Source: Bacteroidia bacterium (lineage in GTDB: Bacteria; Bacteroidota; Bacteroidia; Bacteroidales; Prolixibacteraceae). Taken from it: a stretch of 64,000 nucleotides of DNA. The notes under the pieces were generated by a model, which had not been told where the DNA came from, did not search any database, and was given only the letters and a program-made list of their open reading frames with translations. Below are positions 45,335-54,883 of this stretch, one piece after another (the stretch's first letter is position 1; every line of letters begins with the position of its first letter). The stretch lies in contig JAPLDT010000045.1 in the NCBI GenBank assembly GCA_026391315.1, positions 1 through 64,000 of the forward strand, in the 5' to 3' direction. Made by a program: the position numbers and the translations under genes.

Positions 45335-45574
45335 ATGCCAAAAAGGGAAGAACTACGAAAAAAAATACAAATAGGGGATTGGGGGCTCGTTGGTAGGATT
45401 TTGGGGATCAAAACCCATAATGCTTATATGAGTTTTTTGAGACCGACTAGTAAACGTTTTCCTGATGTTGTGGCAGCTATCGAAAAGATAGTTGAGAATA
45501 GAGAAAAATTATTGACCAATCCAAAAAACAACATAAGAGTAAATAAGAGAATTATTGAGAAACCTGATTTTTAG
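45335..45574 (+). CDS. Small Cro-like DNA-binding protein
   Basis: A 79-residue basic protein. GDWGLVGRILGIKTHNAYMSFLRPTSKRFPDVVAAIEKIV fits a small helix-turn-helix of the type paired with Bacteroidota phage repressors. The start is clear: the ATG lies just after the palindrome at 45300. It is divergent from the XRE gene, a cI/Cro-like layout. The family was inferred from pattern, size and context. Confidence 0.65.
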   Translation: MPKREELRKKIQIGDWGLVGRILGIKTHNAYMSFLRPTSKRFPDVVAAIEKIVENREKLLTNPKNNIRVNKRIIEKPDF

Positions 45575-45677
45575 GTTTTGAATAGCGGTACAGTTTTATA
45601 CTTCACATTTTAAGAAATTTAGTCCTAACCTAATCATTATACTCAAAAAGGAGCAGAAGATGTAAATATTTTCAAAA

Positions 45678-47048
45678 GTGAAAAACATGAAACCTGAAGT
45701 GGAATCCTACCGGGGAAAGCGGCAAATTCTTAGAGATTCTCCGAAATTGGAAAAGAGCGCGAATGAGCTGGTCCTGTCCAACCAAACTTTAAAGGAAAGC
45801 AATGAATTAATCAATTTGATTTTGCAATCTATCTTGTTGGGAATGGATATAGTTGATGAACAAGGGAATATACTTTTTCTGAACGGGAACTTGGATATCA
45901 TCGAACGTAATCAGCATGAACTAGAGCTTAAAGCGGCCAAAGTAAAAGCTGAAGAGAGCAACCGCTTAAAACCAGCATTTCTTGTCAGCATGAGCCACGA
46001 AATACGGACCCCGATAAATGCCATCATGGGTTTCTCCGACTTGTTGATGGAGGCTGAAGGGGATGAAAAAAGGCAGTTTGCTAGCATTATTCAGAAATGT
46101 TCGAAGCAATTGCTCTCGCTGATAGATGATGTATTACATCTGTCGCGGCTGGAAATCGAAAAAATGCACGTCAATAACATCAGATTTAAACCTACAGAGT
46201 TGGTCACTGATGTTTACCGGATGTTTAACCTCTCCCATTTAAAAAAAGAACTTGACATTGCAATAAGTGTCCCCTGGCAGTACGAAGACCTCGTCATGCT
46301 ATCTGACGCAGGCAAAATCAGACAGGTAATGACAAATTTTGTCGCCAACGCCGTGAAATATACCCTGGAAGGTAGCGTGGTGCTTGGGTTTGAGCTGCAA
46401 GACGGATTTGTCGAATTCTATGTGACAGACACCGGAATTGGTATTCCCAAAAAAGAACAGCAAAAAATTTTCGAGTCTTTCTATCGTTGCGAACAAGCAA
46501 TATCTTCCTCTATAGAAGGAACCGGATTGGGGTTGAGCATTGCAAAAGAGTTGGTCGAATTGATGGGTGGAGTGATTGGCGTAAGTTCCGAGCCAAACAA
46601 AGGCTCGCGCTTTTTTTTCTCCATTCCCCTTGAAAAATCTGATAAGATGAAATCTGAGAAACCATTGCTCCAAACGGAACAAAAACAATTGAAGAATTTT
46701 ACAATTCTCGTTGCCGAAGACGAACGGGTCAGTTATCAGTATATCGAGATTCTGCTAAAAGATAAAGTGAAAAGAATTGATCGCGCCACCAACGGAAAAG
46801 AAGCAGTTGAATTGGCACTAAAGAACAGCTACAACCTTATTTTAATGGATCTGAAGATGCCGGTTATGGGTGGGATCGAAGCCACAAAAATACTGAAACA
46901 ACAATTTCCGGATATTCCAATTATTGCCCAAACTGCATATTCGATGCCCGAAGAAAAGGAGAGCGCTTTGGAGGCCGGATGTGCTGATTTTCTCACCAAA
47001 CCAATTAAAAAGAGGGAATTGATAGAGATGATAAACAGGTATATGTGA
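45678..47048 (+). CDS. Hybrid histidine kinase with shortened PAS region
   Basis: A 456-residue cytoplasmic hybrid kinase. After a coiled-coil start comes a PAS beginning (ILQSILLGMDIVDEQGNILFLN) that jumps straight to a PAC-like end (LDIIERNQHELELKAAK), so about 75 residues of a normal PAS seem missing in frame. HisKA follows (SMSHEIRTPINAIMGF), then HATPase (DTGIGIPKKEQ, EGTGLGLSIAKEL) and a receiver (ILVAEDERVS, LMDLKMP, AQTAYSM, TKP). The kinase and receiver motifs are intact. The start may be the second Met (45687). Confidence 0.85.
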   Translation: MKNMKPEVESYRGKRQILRDSPKLEKSANELVLSNQTLKESNELINLILQSILLGMDIVDEQGNILFLNGNLDIIERNQHELELKAAKVKAEESNRLKPAFLVSMSHEIRTPINAIMGFSDLLMEAEGDEKRQFASIIQKCSKQLLSLIDDVLHLSRLEIEKMHVNNIRFKPTELVTDVYRMFNLSHLKKELDIAISVPWQYEDLVMLSDAGKIRQVMTNFVANAVKYTLEGSVVLGFELQDGFVEFYVTDTGIGIPKKEQQKIFESFYRCEQAISSSIEGTGLGLSIAKELVELMGGVIGVSSEPNKGSRFFFSIPLEKSDKMKSEKPLLQTEQKQLKNFTILVAEDERVSYQYIEILLKDKVKRIDRATNGKEAVELALKNSYNLILMDLKMPVMGGIEATKILKQQFPDIPIIAQTAYSMPEEKESALEAGCADFLTKPIKKRELIEMINRYM

Positions 47049-47090
47049 AAAGGAGTCAACTTTGCCAATTGGATTAATGTCTAACTTAAT

Positions 47091-48338
47091 TCATTCGGAA
47101 GAAAGATTGATCCGGTAGCCTGCACTCCATTCGATGAAATCAGAAACATGGTAATTGTATGCCCGCAGACAGATTCCTGCAAATATTCTTTTGCTTAACT
47201 GGTACCGCAAACCCAGCCTTTGGTAGGTCGGTGGCTTATTGTTAACAGTAGTTTTTCTGAAGAGATAAAAGCCCGGTTGAATGACAACCGAAAGATGATG
47301 AATGACCAGTTCGTAGGAAGGATAGATGCTCAAATTGAGATTGTTCCCCCAGGAACCTTTACCGCCGGCTTCCGGTTTCGGGCCTTTAACAAATATCGCT
47401 GAGTTGTTTGAGCCATCGTAACCCAGAGAGAGGCCAATCCCAATCTTAGACTTGTAGGTTACCTGACGGCTTAGCAATGTATTGAATCCATAAACAGAAT
47501 AATATGCCCCCTCGTAATTGGCGGTAGAATCGGGCTTGCTACCCATGTAAAGTACATTTTTAACTCCACCGTAGAGTGAGAAATCAAGATAAGTTTTCTG
47601 TCGGAAGGCAGGAAGTGTCTCCTTGACCGCAGGTGAAACGAAACGGTTTGGATGGTAACTCAAGCTGACTTTGGGTGCGAAAGTATTTAGTCCGTAATTG
47701 GGACTCTTCAAAGCCCCGTTCGAGAAATGGGTAAAGCTGTATCCCAAACCAATGTCAAAAAAGCTGTTTAGAGCATAGGTAAGGCTGGTCCCGAGGTCTA
47801 TAAATACGCTTTGGTCGGCTCCCATGGAGATGTTATAGCTGTTTTCAGATGGATTGTATCCTTCCCAGTTGAAAGTAAGTCCGAACCCCCCTTCGTAGTT
47901 AAAACTTAACCTGTTCCAGCGCTTAAATGGCGCCTTAAACAGGGCATAGGCAGCAATGGGTGTTCCTAATTTGCTTGTATTAAAGAAGGTAGCAGAATAG
48001 ATGCCCACACCATAGGATGGATAGCCATAGTTCTTCTCCCAGATGCTCTTTCCGGTAGTTTGCTTTTGAAATTGAAAAGAGAGCGCTAAAAAATCATAAT
48101 CACGGTCAAGAATTGGATCCGTCGGTTTAAGAAACGGGTTGGTGGCCATTACCGAACCAAATTGGGAATAACCAGTGAGAATAAAGTTCTTATTGACCTT
48201 CAGTGTGTCAGATGGCTGAACAGATGCAACGCAGTCAATAAATGTACAAAAAAATAAAAGGGAAAAAACAGTTGTATTTGGTAATGAAAATATTTGAGCA
48301 TATAAAATATTCAACGGTCTGGAAGAACAGCGGCTCAT
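47091..48338 (-). CDS. PagL-like acyloxyacyl hydrolase / lipid A 3-O-deacylase
   Basis: A 415-residue outer-membrane barrel enzyme. The PagL signature HxSNG....PNxGxN is present as HFSNGALKSPNYGLN, with the catalytic His/Ser pair. Repeated amphipathic strands (SFNYEGGFGLTFNWEGYNP, SLSYHPNRFVSP) surround it. Unlike 170-aa PagL of Pseudomonas, the Bacteroidota form is twice as long with extra barrel strands. The start has a hydrophobic run at residues 24-38 that likely acts as the signal. It may remove an acyl chain from lipid A and change how the surface looks to hosts or stress. It is close to but not cotranscribed with the next gene, since a terminator lies between. Confidence 0.82.
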   Translation of the reverse strand: MSRCSSRPLNILYAQIFSLPNTTVFSLLFFCTFIDCVASVQPSDTLKVNKNFILTGYSQFGSVMATNPFLKPTDPILDRDYDFLALSFQFQKQTTGKSIWEKNYGYPSYGVGIYSATFFNTSKLGTPIAAYALFKAPFKRWNRLSFNYEGGFGLTFNWEGYNPSENSYNISMGADQSVFIDLGTSLTYALNSFFDIGLGYSFTHFSNGALKSPNYGLNTFAPKVSLSYHPNRFVSPAVKETLPAFRQKTYLDFSLYGGVKNVLYMGSKPDSTANYEGAYYSVYGFNTLLSRQVTYKSKIGIGLSLGYDGSNNSAIFVKGPKPEAGGKGSWGNNLNLSIYPSYELVIHHLSVVIQPGFYLFRKTTVNNKPPTYQRLGLRYQLSKRIFAGICLRAYNYHVSDFIEWSAGYRINLSSE

Positions 48339-48383
48339 TCTGCAGGATTTTTTACGGCATCATATTGTGGTTAAAATTACAAC

Positions 48384-48449
48384 TTAAATGGTTATAAAAC
48401 ACGAAAAGAGGCCTTTCAAAGCCTCTTTTCGTGTTTTATAACCATTTAA
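48384..48449 (-). terminator. 29-bp perfect inverted repeat terminator
   Basis: TTAAATGGTTATAAAACACGA... (48384-48412) is matched exactly by 48421-48449 around an 8-nt loop. It lies 6 nt beyond the stop of the leftward lipoprotein gene at 48456. Confidence 0.85.
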
Positions 48450-48455
48450 AGTTAT

Positions 48456-49331
48456 TTACTTCCTCGGCGCAGAGGGAGAATCCATTAAAAGTACCGGCCA
48501 AACATTTGGTCTAGGAACACTGACGCCCTTGTTATTACCTCTGAACAATCCTGTGGCATCCATATCCGGACCATAATAATACATGGGCCACCCTTTGTAG
48601 GTAGGCTGATTCTTTCCATAAACGGTAATGCTGCCAAACAGCGATTTATCCAGAACCGAGGGCGCAACAATTTTGTTTGTTTCATAGATCGGCCATACTC
48701 CGTTGTTGGAAAGGTCCGCCTTCGTGTATTTGTTTAAATTGGAACTGTCTTTTGCGAAAGCATAAAGCGTACGGCCATTTACATCAGTGAAATAGGTAGT
48801 TTTCCCAATCCCTTCAGAGTAAACATTGGTAGCGGATACAATGTAGTTTTTGCCATCGGCACCAACCAGCTGGGCATTAGCCAACATGATGGTATAGTCG
48901 GGTTTTGCAACAAACCATAACTTGTTCACCCCCTCACCGGAAGTTACTTTGGATTGCTCGCGAACGCCACCAGGGGCATAATAATAGAGTGGCCATCCTT
49001 TGTAAGTAACCTGATTTCCTGTCCCGACATTGATCGTACCAAAATCAGCATAAGTCAGGCCCGGAGCCAGTTTGTCCATAGTCAACATAGCAACGGTAAA
49101 AATGGGCCAGGCTGTCGTGCATCCTCCGGTGCAATTGTTAAGCCCATTGGCATCATTCGCAAAAAAGTACAAAGTATTCCCGGCTTTATCTGTCAGGTAA
49201 CTGCCAAGCGTTGAAGAGTTCGCGAGTTTGATTTCAAACGGATCAACTGTTTCCGATTTCTTGCAATTGGAGAGCAAAAATCCTGTCACAAGCAACACAA
49301 ATAGTGCAGTAATTTGGTATTTTCTTTTCAT
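48456..49331 (-). CDS. Secreted repeat lipoprotein (Lipoprotein_15/COG4315-type)
   Basis: A 291-residue lipoprotein; the lipobox is LLSNC (Cys about residue 23). Two copies of a repeat follow, each with the pattern LxDxxGxTLYxFAxDxxxxxxC/Y...WPIF/Y and GxxQPTYKGWPLYYY/WPMYYYxPD. These occur in COG4315 secreted repeats of uncertain function. The first copy retains the CTGGC pair; the second does not. Possible roles are in electron transfer or heme/haem-like binding, but these are guesses. Confidence 0.8.
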   Translation of the reverse strand: MKRKYQITALFVLLVTGFLLSNCKKSETVDPFEIKLANSSTLGSYLTDKAGNTLYFFANDANGLNNCTGGCTTAWPIFTVAMLTMDKLAPGLTYADFGTINVGTGNQVTYKGWPLYYYAPGGVREQSKVTSGEGVNKLWFVAKPDYTIMLANAQLVGADGKNYIVSATNVYSEGIGKTTYFTDVNGRTLYAFAKDSSNLNKYTKADLSNNGVWPIYETNKIVAPSVLDKSLFGSITVYGKNQPTYKGWPMYYYGPDMDATGLFRGNNKGVSVPRPNVWPVLLMDSPSAPRK

Positions 49332-49702
49332 CGCATTAAATTTTAATTGGTTACTGAAAAGTATTATCAGAATTTAATACGTATTATTTTGCAGCAGGTT
49401 TGTGTTTTTAGGCTTGTTATTTTTATTTAGACTGTATAAATAGTAGAAATATAAATATTTGATATAGAGACTGATATAAAATATTTATATTGAAAATATG
49501 TTAAGCAAATATTGTAAACAATGAATTTTTCGCACATTTCGGAGACGAAAAGTGGTGATAAGTTAGGATATTTTCGTTAAATCTTTGATTTTTACCCCCT
49601 TTGGGCCCTTAGTGATATGCTTTGGGATCATTGTGGTGAAGTTTTAAAAATTTTACCACGAAGGTCTCAAAGAAATGCACAAAGGGAACACAAAGGAGCT
49701 TA
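49332..49702. other. Intergenic region with ACCACGAAGG/CACAAAGG repeat
   Basis: AT-rich, no ORF. CCACGAAGG...CACAAAGGGAACACAAAGG near 49655-49697 resembles the stretches at 50752-50790 and the 42.5 kb inverted repeat. The lipoprotein gene's promoter must lie at the left part of this region, but none was confidently seen. Confidence 0.45.
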
Positions 49703-50719
49703 CTATTTCACCGGAGCAACCTCCAAAATCTTGAAAGTTCCGGGAAGCATGGCCGGGCGACGGTTTCCCTCCTGTTGCGGACCAAATTCAGCGGTTGGCA
49801 GGTAAAGATGGTGGGTAGTTTTATCCACCGCAATGGTGCGGGCTCCTTTTTGAGTGACAATATTCTCCAATACCTTGAAATGATCCTTGTCAATCTCCTG
49901 CACTACCGTAATGGTTCCCTCCCCATTGGAGCTGTATGCCCGTTTTAGTCCCGGATCGAATGCTACACCGTCACATCGGTCACCGATAGGAAGTGTGGTG
50001 ATCACTTTCCCGGCTACTACATCAGAAACCACCATCAATTTATTGCTGCAGACACTGAAAAGCCTGTGTGTTTCATTGTCGAGGGCGAGTCCGCTTGGTT
50101 CCTCTCCTGGTGAGATGGACCAGCTCCTGTCCACTTTCAGCGTGGTGGCATTGATCTCGCTGATTTCACTTTTGTCTTCAATATTGACAAAAATCTTCCC
50201 TTTCCCGTCGCTGGCCGGAAATTCAGGTTTCCCGTCGAGCCGGATGGTGGCTATGATTTTATTCTCTTTTGGATCAATAACAGTGGCAGTGGCGCTTCCT
50301 CCATTGAAAGTGAATAGTTTTTGTGAAAATGAGTCGTACAATAAGGCATCAGGGTTTTTCCCTGTTCCCTTGATTTTACCTGTAACTTCCAGGGTTTTCA
50401 GATCGAAGACTGTGACTGAGCTATCGCGCCCGTTGCTGGTGAATCCCTTGTTGAGAGCGGGTACCGCAGCGATGCCGTGAATCCCGTTGGTGTCGGCAAT
50501 TTTGCCGATTTGTTTGCCGGTTTTGAGATCGACAACCAGCGCCATTGTTGCGTGAGAGACATACAAACGACCGGCCGCTTCATCCACCGACAGGTAATCC
50601 CAACCACCATCTCCTTGAAGAGGGAATTGGTTAATAATCTTATAATTAGACTGAGCGCTTACCAAGATACCGCTGCAGAGCAGAGCCGCGGTGCAGATCA
50701 AAACGAATAACTTGTTCAT
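49703..50719 (-). CDS. Secreted YncE-like beta-propeller protein
   Basis: A 338-residue secreted protein: signal MNKLFVLICTAALLCSGILVSAQ, then seven-bladed YVTN-type repeats such as GGWDYLSVDEAAGRLYVSH, VVDLKTGKQIGKI, SVTVFDLKTLEVTGKI and TATVIDPKENKIIATI. YncE-like proteins are periplasmic, some are DNA- or metal-linked, most of unknown job. It is complete, in contrast to the remnant at 24.9 kb. It lies just after a repeat stretch and opposite to nothing but a noncoding gap. Confidence 0.85.
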   Translation of the reverse strand: MNKLFVLICTAALLCSGILVSAQSNYKIINQFPLQGDGGWDYLSVDEAAGRLYVSHATMALVVDLKTGKQIGKIADTNGIHGIAAVPALNKGFTSNGRDSSVTVFDLKTLEVTGKIKGTGKNPDALLYDSFSQKLFTFNGGSATATVIDPKENKIIATIRLDGKPEFPASDGKGKIFVNIEDKSEISEINATTLKVDRSWSISPGEEPSGLALDNETHRLFSVCSNKLMVVSDVVAGKVITTLPIGDRCDGVAFDPGLKRAYSSNGEGTITVVQEIDKDHFKVLENIVTQKGARTIAVDKTTHHLYLPTAEFGPQQEGNRRPAMLPGTFKILEVAPVK

Positions 50720-50921
50720 TTTGTGGATATTATATGAATAATGAAAAAATTAACCACAAAGGGCGCTAAGGATGCACGAAGGACACAAAGTTTAAATTAT
50801 CGTAATTTGTGACCTTTGTGTGTTGACTTAGAGTCCATTGTGTTAAATTTTTATTTTTTAAAAATCTCTAATTAATGCCATTGTTGGCTTTAAAGCGGTA
50901 ATTTGACATTTATGATTACCG

Positions 50922-53900
50922 TTAGTTTAATGGAACTTTATGGTTTCTGAAAATCAATCTCAGCATGGATGGATAAATAATCAAAAGCAAAGGCAATGCT
51001 ACCACAAATCCTCCGATGACAGCGATAGCCAGTGGCTGATGAAGTTGTGCTCCGGTTCCAATTCCCAGGGCAATTGGGGAGAGTGCGATGATGGCTCCAA
51101 GGGCTGTCATTAGTTTCGGCCTAAGTCGCGTGGAGATGGCATAGATGATGGCATCATCGGTTGTACTGGTCTCGAGGGTTTGGTGAAATTGCAGAAAGGT
51201 GAAGATGGCATTTTCGCCAATGATCCCGATGATCATGATAATGCCGGTATAGCTTCCAACATTCAGTGGAGTACTGGTCACGTAAAGCGCGATCATGCTT
51301 CCTGAGATCCCCAGGACAGAAAGGAAGATGATCAGCATTGCGACTTTGATATCCTTGAACATGAAGATCATCACCGTAAATACCAGCAATGCAGCTGAGA
51401 GCAGGATGATCAGCAGCTCATCAAAGGATTTCTGCTGTTCTTCATAGGCTCCTCCATAACTGATGTGGTAACCCTGCGGAAGATTAATTTTGGATTGAAT
51501 TCCGGTTTGCAAGTCAGCCATGACACTTCCTAAATCACGGTTGTTCAGGCGGGCAGTGACAGGGATCATACTTTGCAGGTTCTCCCGGTCGATCTCCGAA
51601 CTGCCCGGTTCGGGAGTGATTTTGGCCAGTTGTGAAATTGGCTGTAATTTGCCGTTTGGCTGGAAAATTGATCCGCTTTTCATTCTGTCGAAGGTTGTAT
51701 TCACCGCCTGCGGATAGATCATCCTGATGGCGGTTTTTTGCTCCTTTTCGAAGATATTTCCGATGATTGTTCCCTCCAGTTGTGTTTGCATCTGGGATTG
51801 AAAATCGGCCGGGGTAATCCCAAATTGTGCAAGTTTCATGTTGTTGGGCTCAATGGTCAGGGATGGACCAGCTACTGTTATCCCGTTAAAAACATCGGCA
51901 GTACCTTTCACCTCATTTGCGACCGCGGCAACTTCTTTGGCTATCCCATGTAGGACATCAGCATTGTCGCCATAGATCTTTATCTCGACAGGCTTTGTCG
52001 AGCTCATCAGGTCGCCCAGCATATCGCCGATCACCTGACCGAAATCGATCTTCAACGCGGGTTGGGTCGATTGAACTTTTCTTCGGATCTCGTCGATTAC
52101 CTCTTCGGTGCTGCGGGTCCGGTCTTTCCGGAGTTGAATGAGGTAATCCCCATAGTTCGGTTCGGTGATGAAGAACCCCATCTGCGTTCCGGTTCTTCTG
52201 GAATAGGTCTCAATTTCAGGAACAGAAGGGAATAGCTTTTCCACTTCGCGTAAGATCCGGTCGGTCTCCTGCAGTGAAGTCCCGGGCGGTGAAGTGTAGT
52301 CCAGCACAATACTCCCTTCGTCCATTTCTGGGAGAAAACCGGTCTCCAAACGACTGGAGATAAAATATACCGATCCGATCAGGATGACGATCATCAGGAA
52401 ACTGATGCCGGGCCTGTGAACAAAGAAGGAGATCCACCGGCCATGTCTGTTCAGGTTGATATCAACGGGTACTTTCTCCCTATCGCGGTTTCCCGAAAGG
52501 AAAAGATAAATAACAGGAAGTCCGATCCAGGTAATGAAAAATGAGCATATTAGCGTGATCATCATGGTGTTGGCCAATATCTTGAAGTAGGCTCCAGCCA
52601 CCCCGCTGAGCAGAATAAAAGGTAAAAAGATGACGATGGTACTGATGGAAGATCCAATCATGGCAGGCAACAGAAAGCCTACCGATTTGGACAACAATGC
52701 CTTGGTTGGCGTTTCGGGGTGCTCTTCATGGGTTCGGTGGATTTGTTCAACCACCACGATGGCATCATCAATGATCAGTCCGATGGAGGCGGCAATGGCA
52801 CCCAGGGTCATGATGTTGAAATTGTACCCAATAATATAAATTGTAACCAGTGTCAGCGAAATGGTTAGCGGAATGGTAATCATAATGACGGCGCTCGACT
52901 TAAAGGAGCGCAGAAAAATAACAGAAACAAATATGGCCAGGATGATGCCAATCCATAAACTATCGCTGACACTGCGAATACTCTCGTGGACAAAATCGGC
53001 CTGCACGTAATAGGGAGCAAGGTTTACACCATGTGGCAGAATGGTCTTGTTAAGCTCTTCTACTTTTTTGGTGACGCCATCGGTAATGTCAATCAGGTTT
53101 GCTGTAGGTTGCTTCAAAACCGCAATGAGAACGGCATTTTTCCCGTTTGCATTGACCCTGACATATTCGGTTTGCTCGGCAATTTTGATGTTGGCAATAT
53201 CCTGCAAACAGAGCACCCTTTTCCCACTGTTGCTGATGACCAATTTTTTAAGTTCATCCAGATTTTTGACATTGGCATCTGTAACGGTCAGGTACATCCT
53301 GTTGTAATCGTTGAGGTAGCCGTTGCTGCTGATGAAGTTGGACTGGCTGAGCGCATTGGAGATCATGGCAGGGGTGATTCCCAGGATACTCATCTTTTGC
53401 GGCAGTAATTCAATATGAAACTCTTTGGTTTTTCCACCGATAACCCGAACTTCTGAGACTCCGGCAACCTGCGATAAAACCGGTTTCACAATGTAATTGG
53501 CGATGCGGTTGATATCAATACTGCTCCTGCCTTGACCCTCGATTACATATCCAATTACGGGGAGGATCGAAGGGTTCATTTTCTCGACGGTAATGGAGGT
53601 TCCGGGAGGAAGCTCATCCTTTATTTCATTGATAGCCGACTCAACCTGTTGCTTGCACAAATCGATATCCTCCTTCCAGTTCATGAATGCCGAGATCTCA
53701 CAACTTCCACGGCTGGTGATACTTCGGACGGTTTTTAGTCCGGGCACTCTTTTGATGGCATTTTCCAGCGGTTTGGTAACCGTAATCATCATCTTGCTAA
53801 CGGGTTGCAATCCGTTGTCGGCGATCACCTTTATTTTGGGGAAGGTAATCTCCGGAAAGAGCGACGACTGCATCTGGTTGTACGAGAAGATACCCGCGGC

Positions 53901-53960
53901 GAGTATGATGAAAAGTACAACGGCGACCGGGTTTTTATGGGAGACAAAAAAGCTCTTCAT
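50922..53960 (-). CDS. RND efflux pump, inner-membrane transporter (AcrB/CusA superfamily)
   Basis: A 1012-residue RND pump. Two symmetric halves are visible, each with one N-terminal helix (NPVAVVLFIILAAGIFSYNQM and PGISFLMIVILIGSVYFIS), a large periplasmic loop and six helices. TM4 GAIAASIGLIIDDAIVVVEQIHRT has the twin-Asp proton relay; TM10 has IIMIIGIIGENAIFTFLQF. DFGQVIGDMLGDL in the second loop is similar to CusA-like families, but the general type (HAE1 or HME) is not settled. It overlaps the MFP gene by 4 nt. Confidence 0.88.
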   Translation of the reverse strand: MKSFFVSHKNPVAVVLFIILAAGIFSYNQMQSSLFPEITFPKIKVIADNGLQPVSKMMITVTKPLENAIKRVPGLKTVRSITSRGSCEISAFMNWKEDIDLCKQQVESAINEIKDELPPGTSITVEKMNPSILPVIGYVIEGQGRSSIDINRIANYIVKPVLSQVAGVSEVRVIGGKTKEFHIELLPQKMSILGITPAMISNALSQSNFISSNGYLNDYNRMYLTVTDANVKNLDELKKLVISNSGKRVLCLQDIANIKIAEQTEYVRVNANGKNAVLIAVLKQPTANLIDITDGVTKKVEELNKTILPHGVNLAPYYVQADFVHESIRSVSDSLWIGIILAIFVSVIFLRSFKSSAVIMITIPLTISLTLVTIYIIGYNFNIMTLGAIAASIGLIIDDAIVVVEQIHRTHEEHPETPTKALLSKSVGFLLPAMIGSSISTIVIFLPFILLSGVAGAYFKILANTMMITLICSFFITWIGLPVIYLFLSGNRDREKVPVDINLNRHGRWISFFVHRPGISFLMIVILIGSVYFISSRLETGFLPEMDEGSIVLDYTSPPGTSLQETDRILREVEKLFPSVPEIETYSRRTGTQMGFFITEPNYGDYLIQLRKDRTRSTEEVIDEIRRKVQSTQPALKIDFGQVIGDMLGDLMSSTKPVEIKIYGDNADVLHGIAKEVAAVANEVKGTADVFNGITVAGPSLTIEPNNMKLAQFGITPADFQSQMQTQLEGTIIGNIFEKEQKTAIRMIYPQAVNTTFDRMKSGSIFQPNGKLQPISQLAKITPEPGSSEIDRENLQSMIPVTARLNNRDLGSVMADLQTGIQSKINLPQGYHISYGGAYEEQQKSFDELLIILLSAALLVFTVMIFMFKDIKVAMLIIFLSVLGISGSMIALYVTSTPLNVGSYTGIIMIIGIIGENAIFTFLQFHQTLETSTTDDAIIYAISTRLRPKLMTALGAIIALSPIALGIGTGAQLHQPLAIAVIGGFVVALPLLLIIYPSMLRLIFRNHKVPLN

Positions 53961-54883
53961 GGTTTTGGATGAATGATGTTAACCATTGCGGTATCGGCTA
54001 ATCCATAATGCCCTGAGTTGATTAAGCGATCATCTTTGCCGAAGAGAGGTGAAATGATTTCGATTTGGGTATCGGTTACAATTCCAGGTTTAAGCAACAC
54101 CTTCACGGCAGTTGAGTCATTGATAAGCTTCATTACCCAGAAATTTTCCATGGTTTCATCTGTCAGTATACATTTCTTGTCCGCAATCTGGGTGTTCTCC
54201 TTCGTACTTTCTATCAGTTCAACCGAGGCAAGAAGATTCTCAGGTAAACGCAAACTTGTATTTGCTTTCACAACAAAACTCTGGGTTTGTGATACCTGGT
54301 CAATTGCCGAAAGTTTGGAGGTGATGGTACCCTGAAGCCGGGTCGAATCGGGTAGAAGGATAGAACAATGGGTTCCGATGGTAGCATATCGGTTCTGCTC
54401 AAACGGAACATTCAGCAAAAAGACAAGACTGTTTTGTTCGGCGATGATGCAGAGCTGATCCCCATCGGCGACATAGTCGTTGGCTTGTTTAGTTACCTCG
54501 GTGACAATCCCGGAGGTGGGCGCCTTGATAATCATTTCACCGTTGAAAGCAAATTCAGGATTGTTCTTTGCATAATGGTCAAGCGCTTCAGCCTCTTTGG
54601 TTTTGATTGAAAACAGGCTGCTTCCGGCATTGACAAACTCGCCAATGAAGCAGGATGATTTGGTGATGTACCCTCCTGAAACAGAGCGAACCATGTTTTT
54701 CTTCAGATAGGAGGATGACGCGGTGAGGTGAATCACCCTGCTAATGGAACCCACTGTAACAGTTGACACAGTCACCGGAGTCGAAACTTTTGGGGTTGCC
54801 TCCTCCTTTGGCTTGCTGGTTGTGTTACAACTTAAAAGGACGAGCAAAATAGCAGCATTGGCAATGACCGGAATTGTTCTCAT
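53957..54883 (-). CDS. RND efflux periplasmic adaptor (membrane fusion protein), lipoprotein
   Basis: A 308-residue HlyD/AcrA-like adaptor with lipobox LLVLLSC at residues 14-20. The lipoyl halves are GGYITKSSCFIGEFVNAGSSLFSI and IIKAPTSGIVTEVTKQANDYVADGDQLCII, and the hairpin between them is very short (about 20 residues). VPFEQNRYATIGTHCSIL and the later strands form the beta-barrel. It links the RND pump to TolC; the ATGA overlaps at both ends couple translation in the order tolC, MFP, RND. Confidence 0.85.
   Translation of the reverse strand: MRTIPVIANAAILLVLLSCNTTSKPKEEATPKVSTPVTVSTVTVGSISRVIHLTASSSYLKKNMVRSVSGGYITKSSCFIGEFVNAGSSLFSIKTKEAEALDHYAKNNPEFAFNGEMIIKAPTSGIVTEVTKQANDYVADGDQLCIIAEQNSLVFLLNVPFEQNRYATIGTHCSILLPDSTRLQGTITSKLSAIDQVSQTQSFVVKANTSLRLPENLLASVELIESTKENTQIADKKCILTDETMENFWVMKLINDSTAVKVLLKPGIVTDTQIEIISPLFGKDDRLINSGHYGLADTAMVNIIHPKP

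Noticed and set aside
49887-50480. 197-aa plus-strand ORF
   Set aside because: Antisense to the YncE-like gene, which has a signal peptide and propeller repeats.
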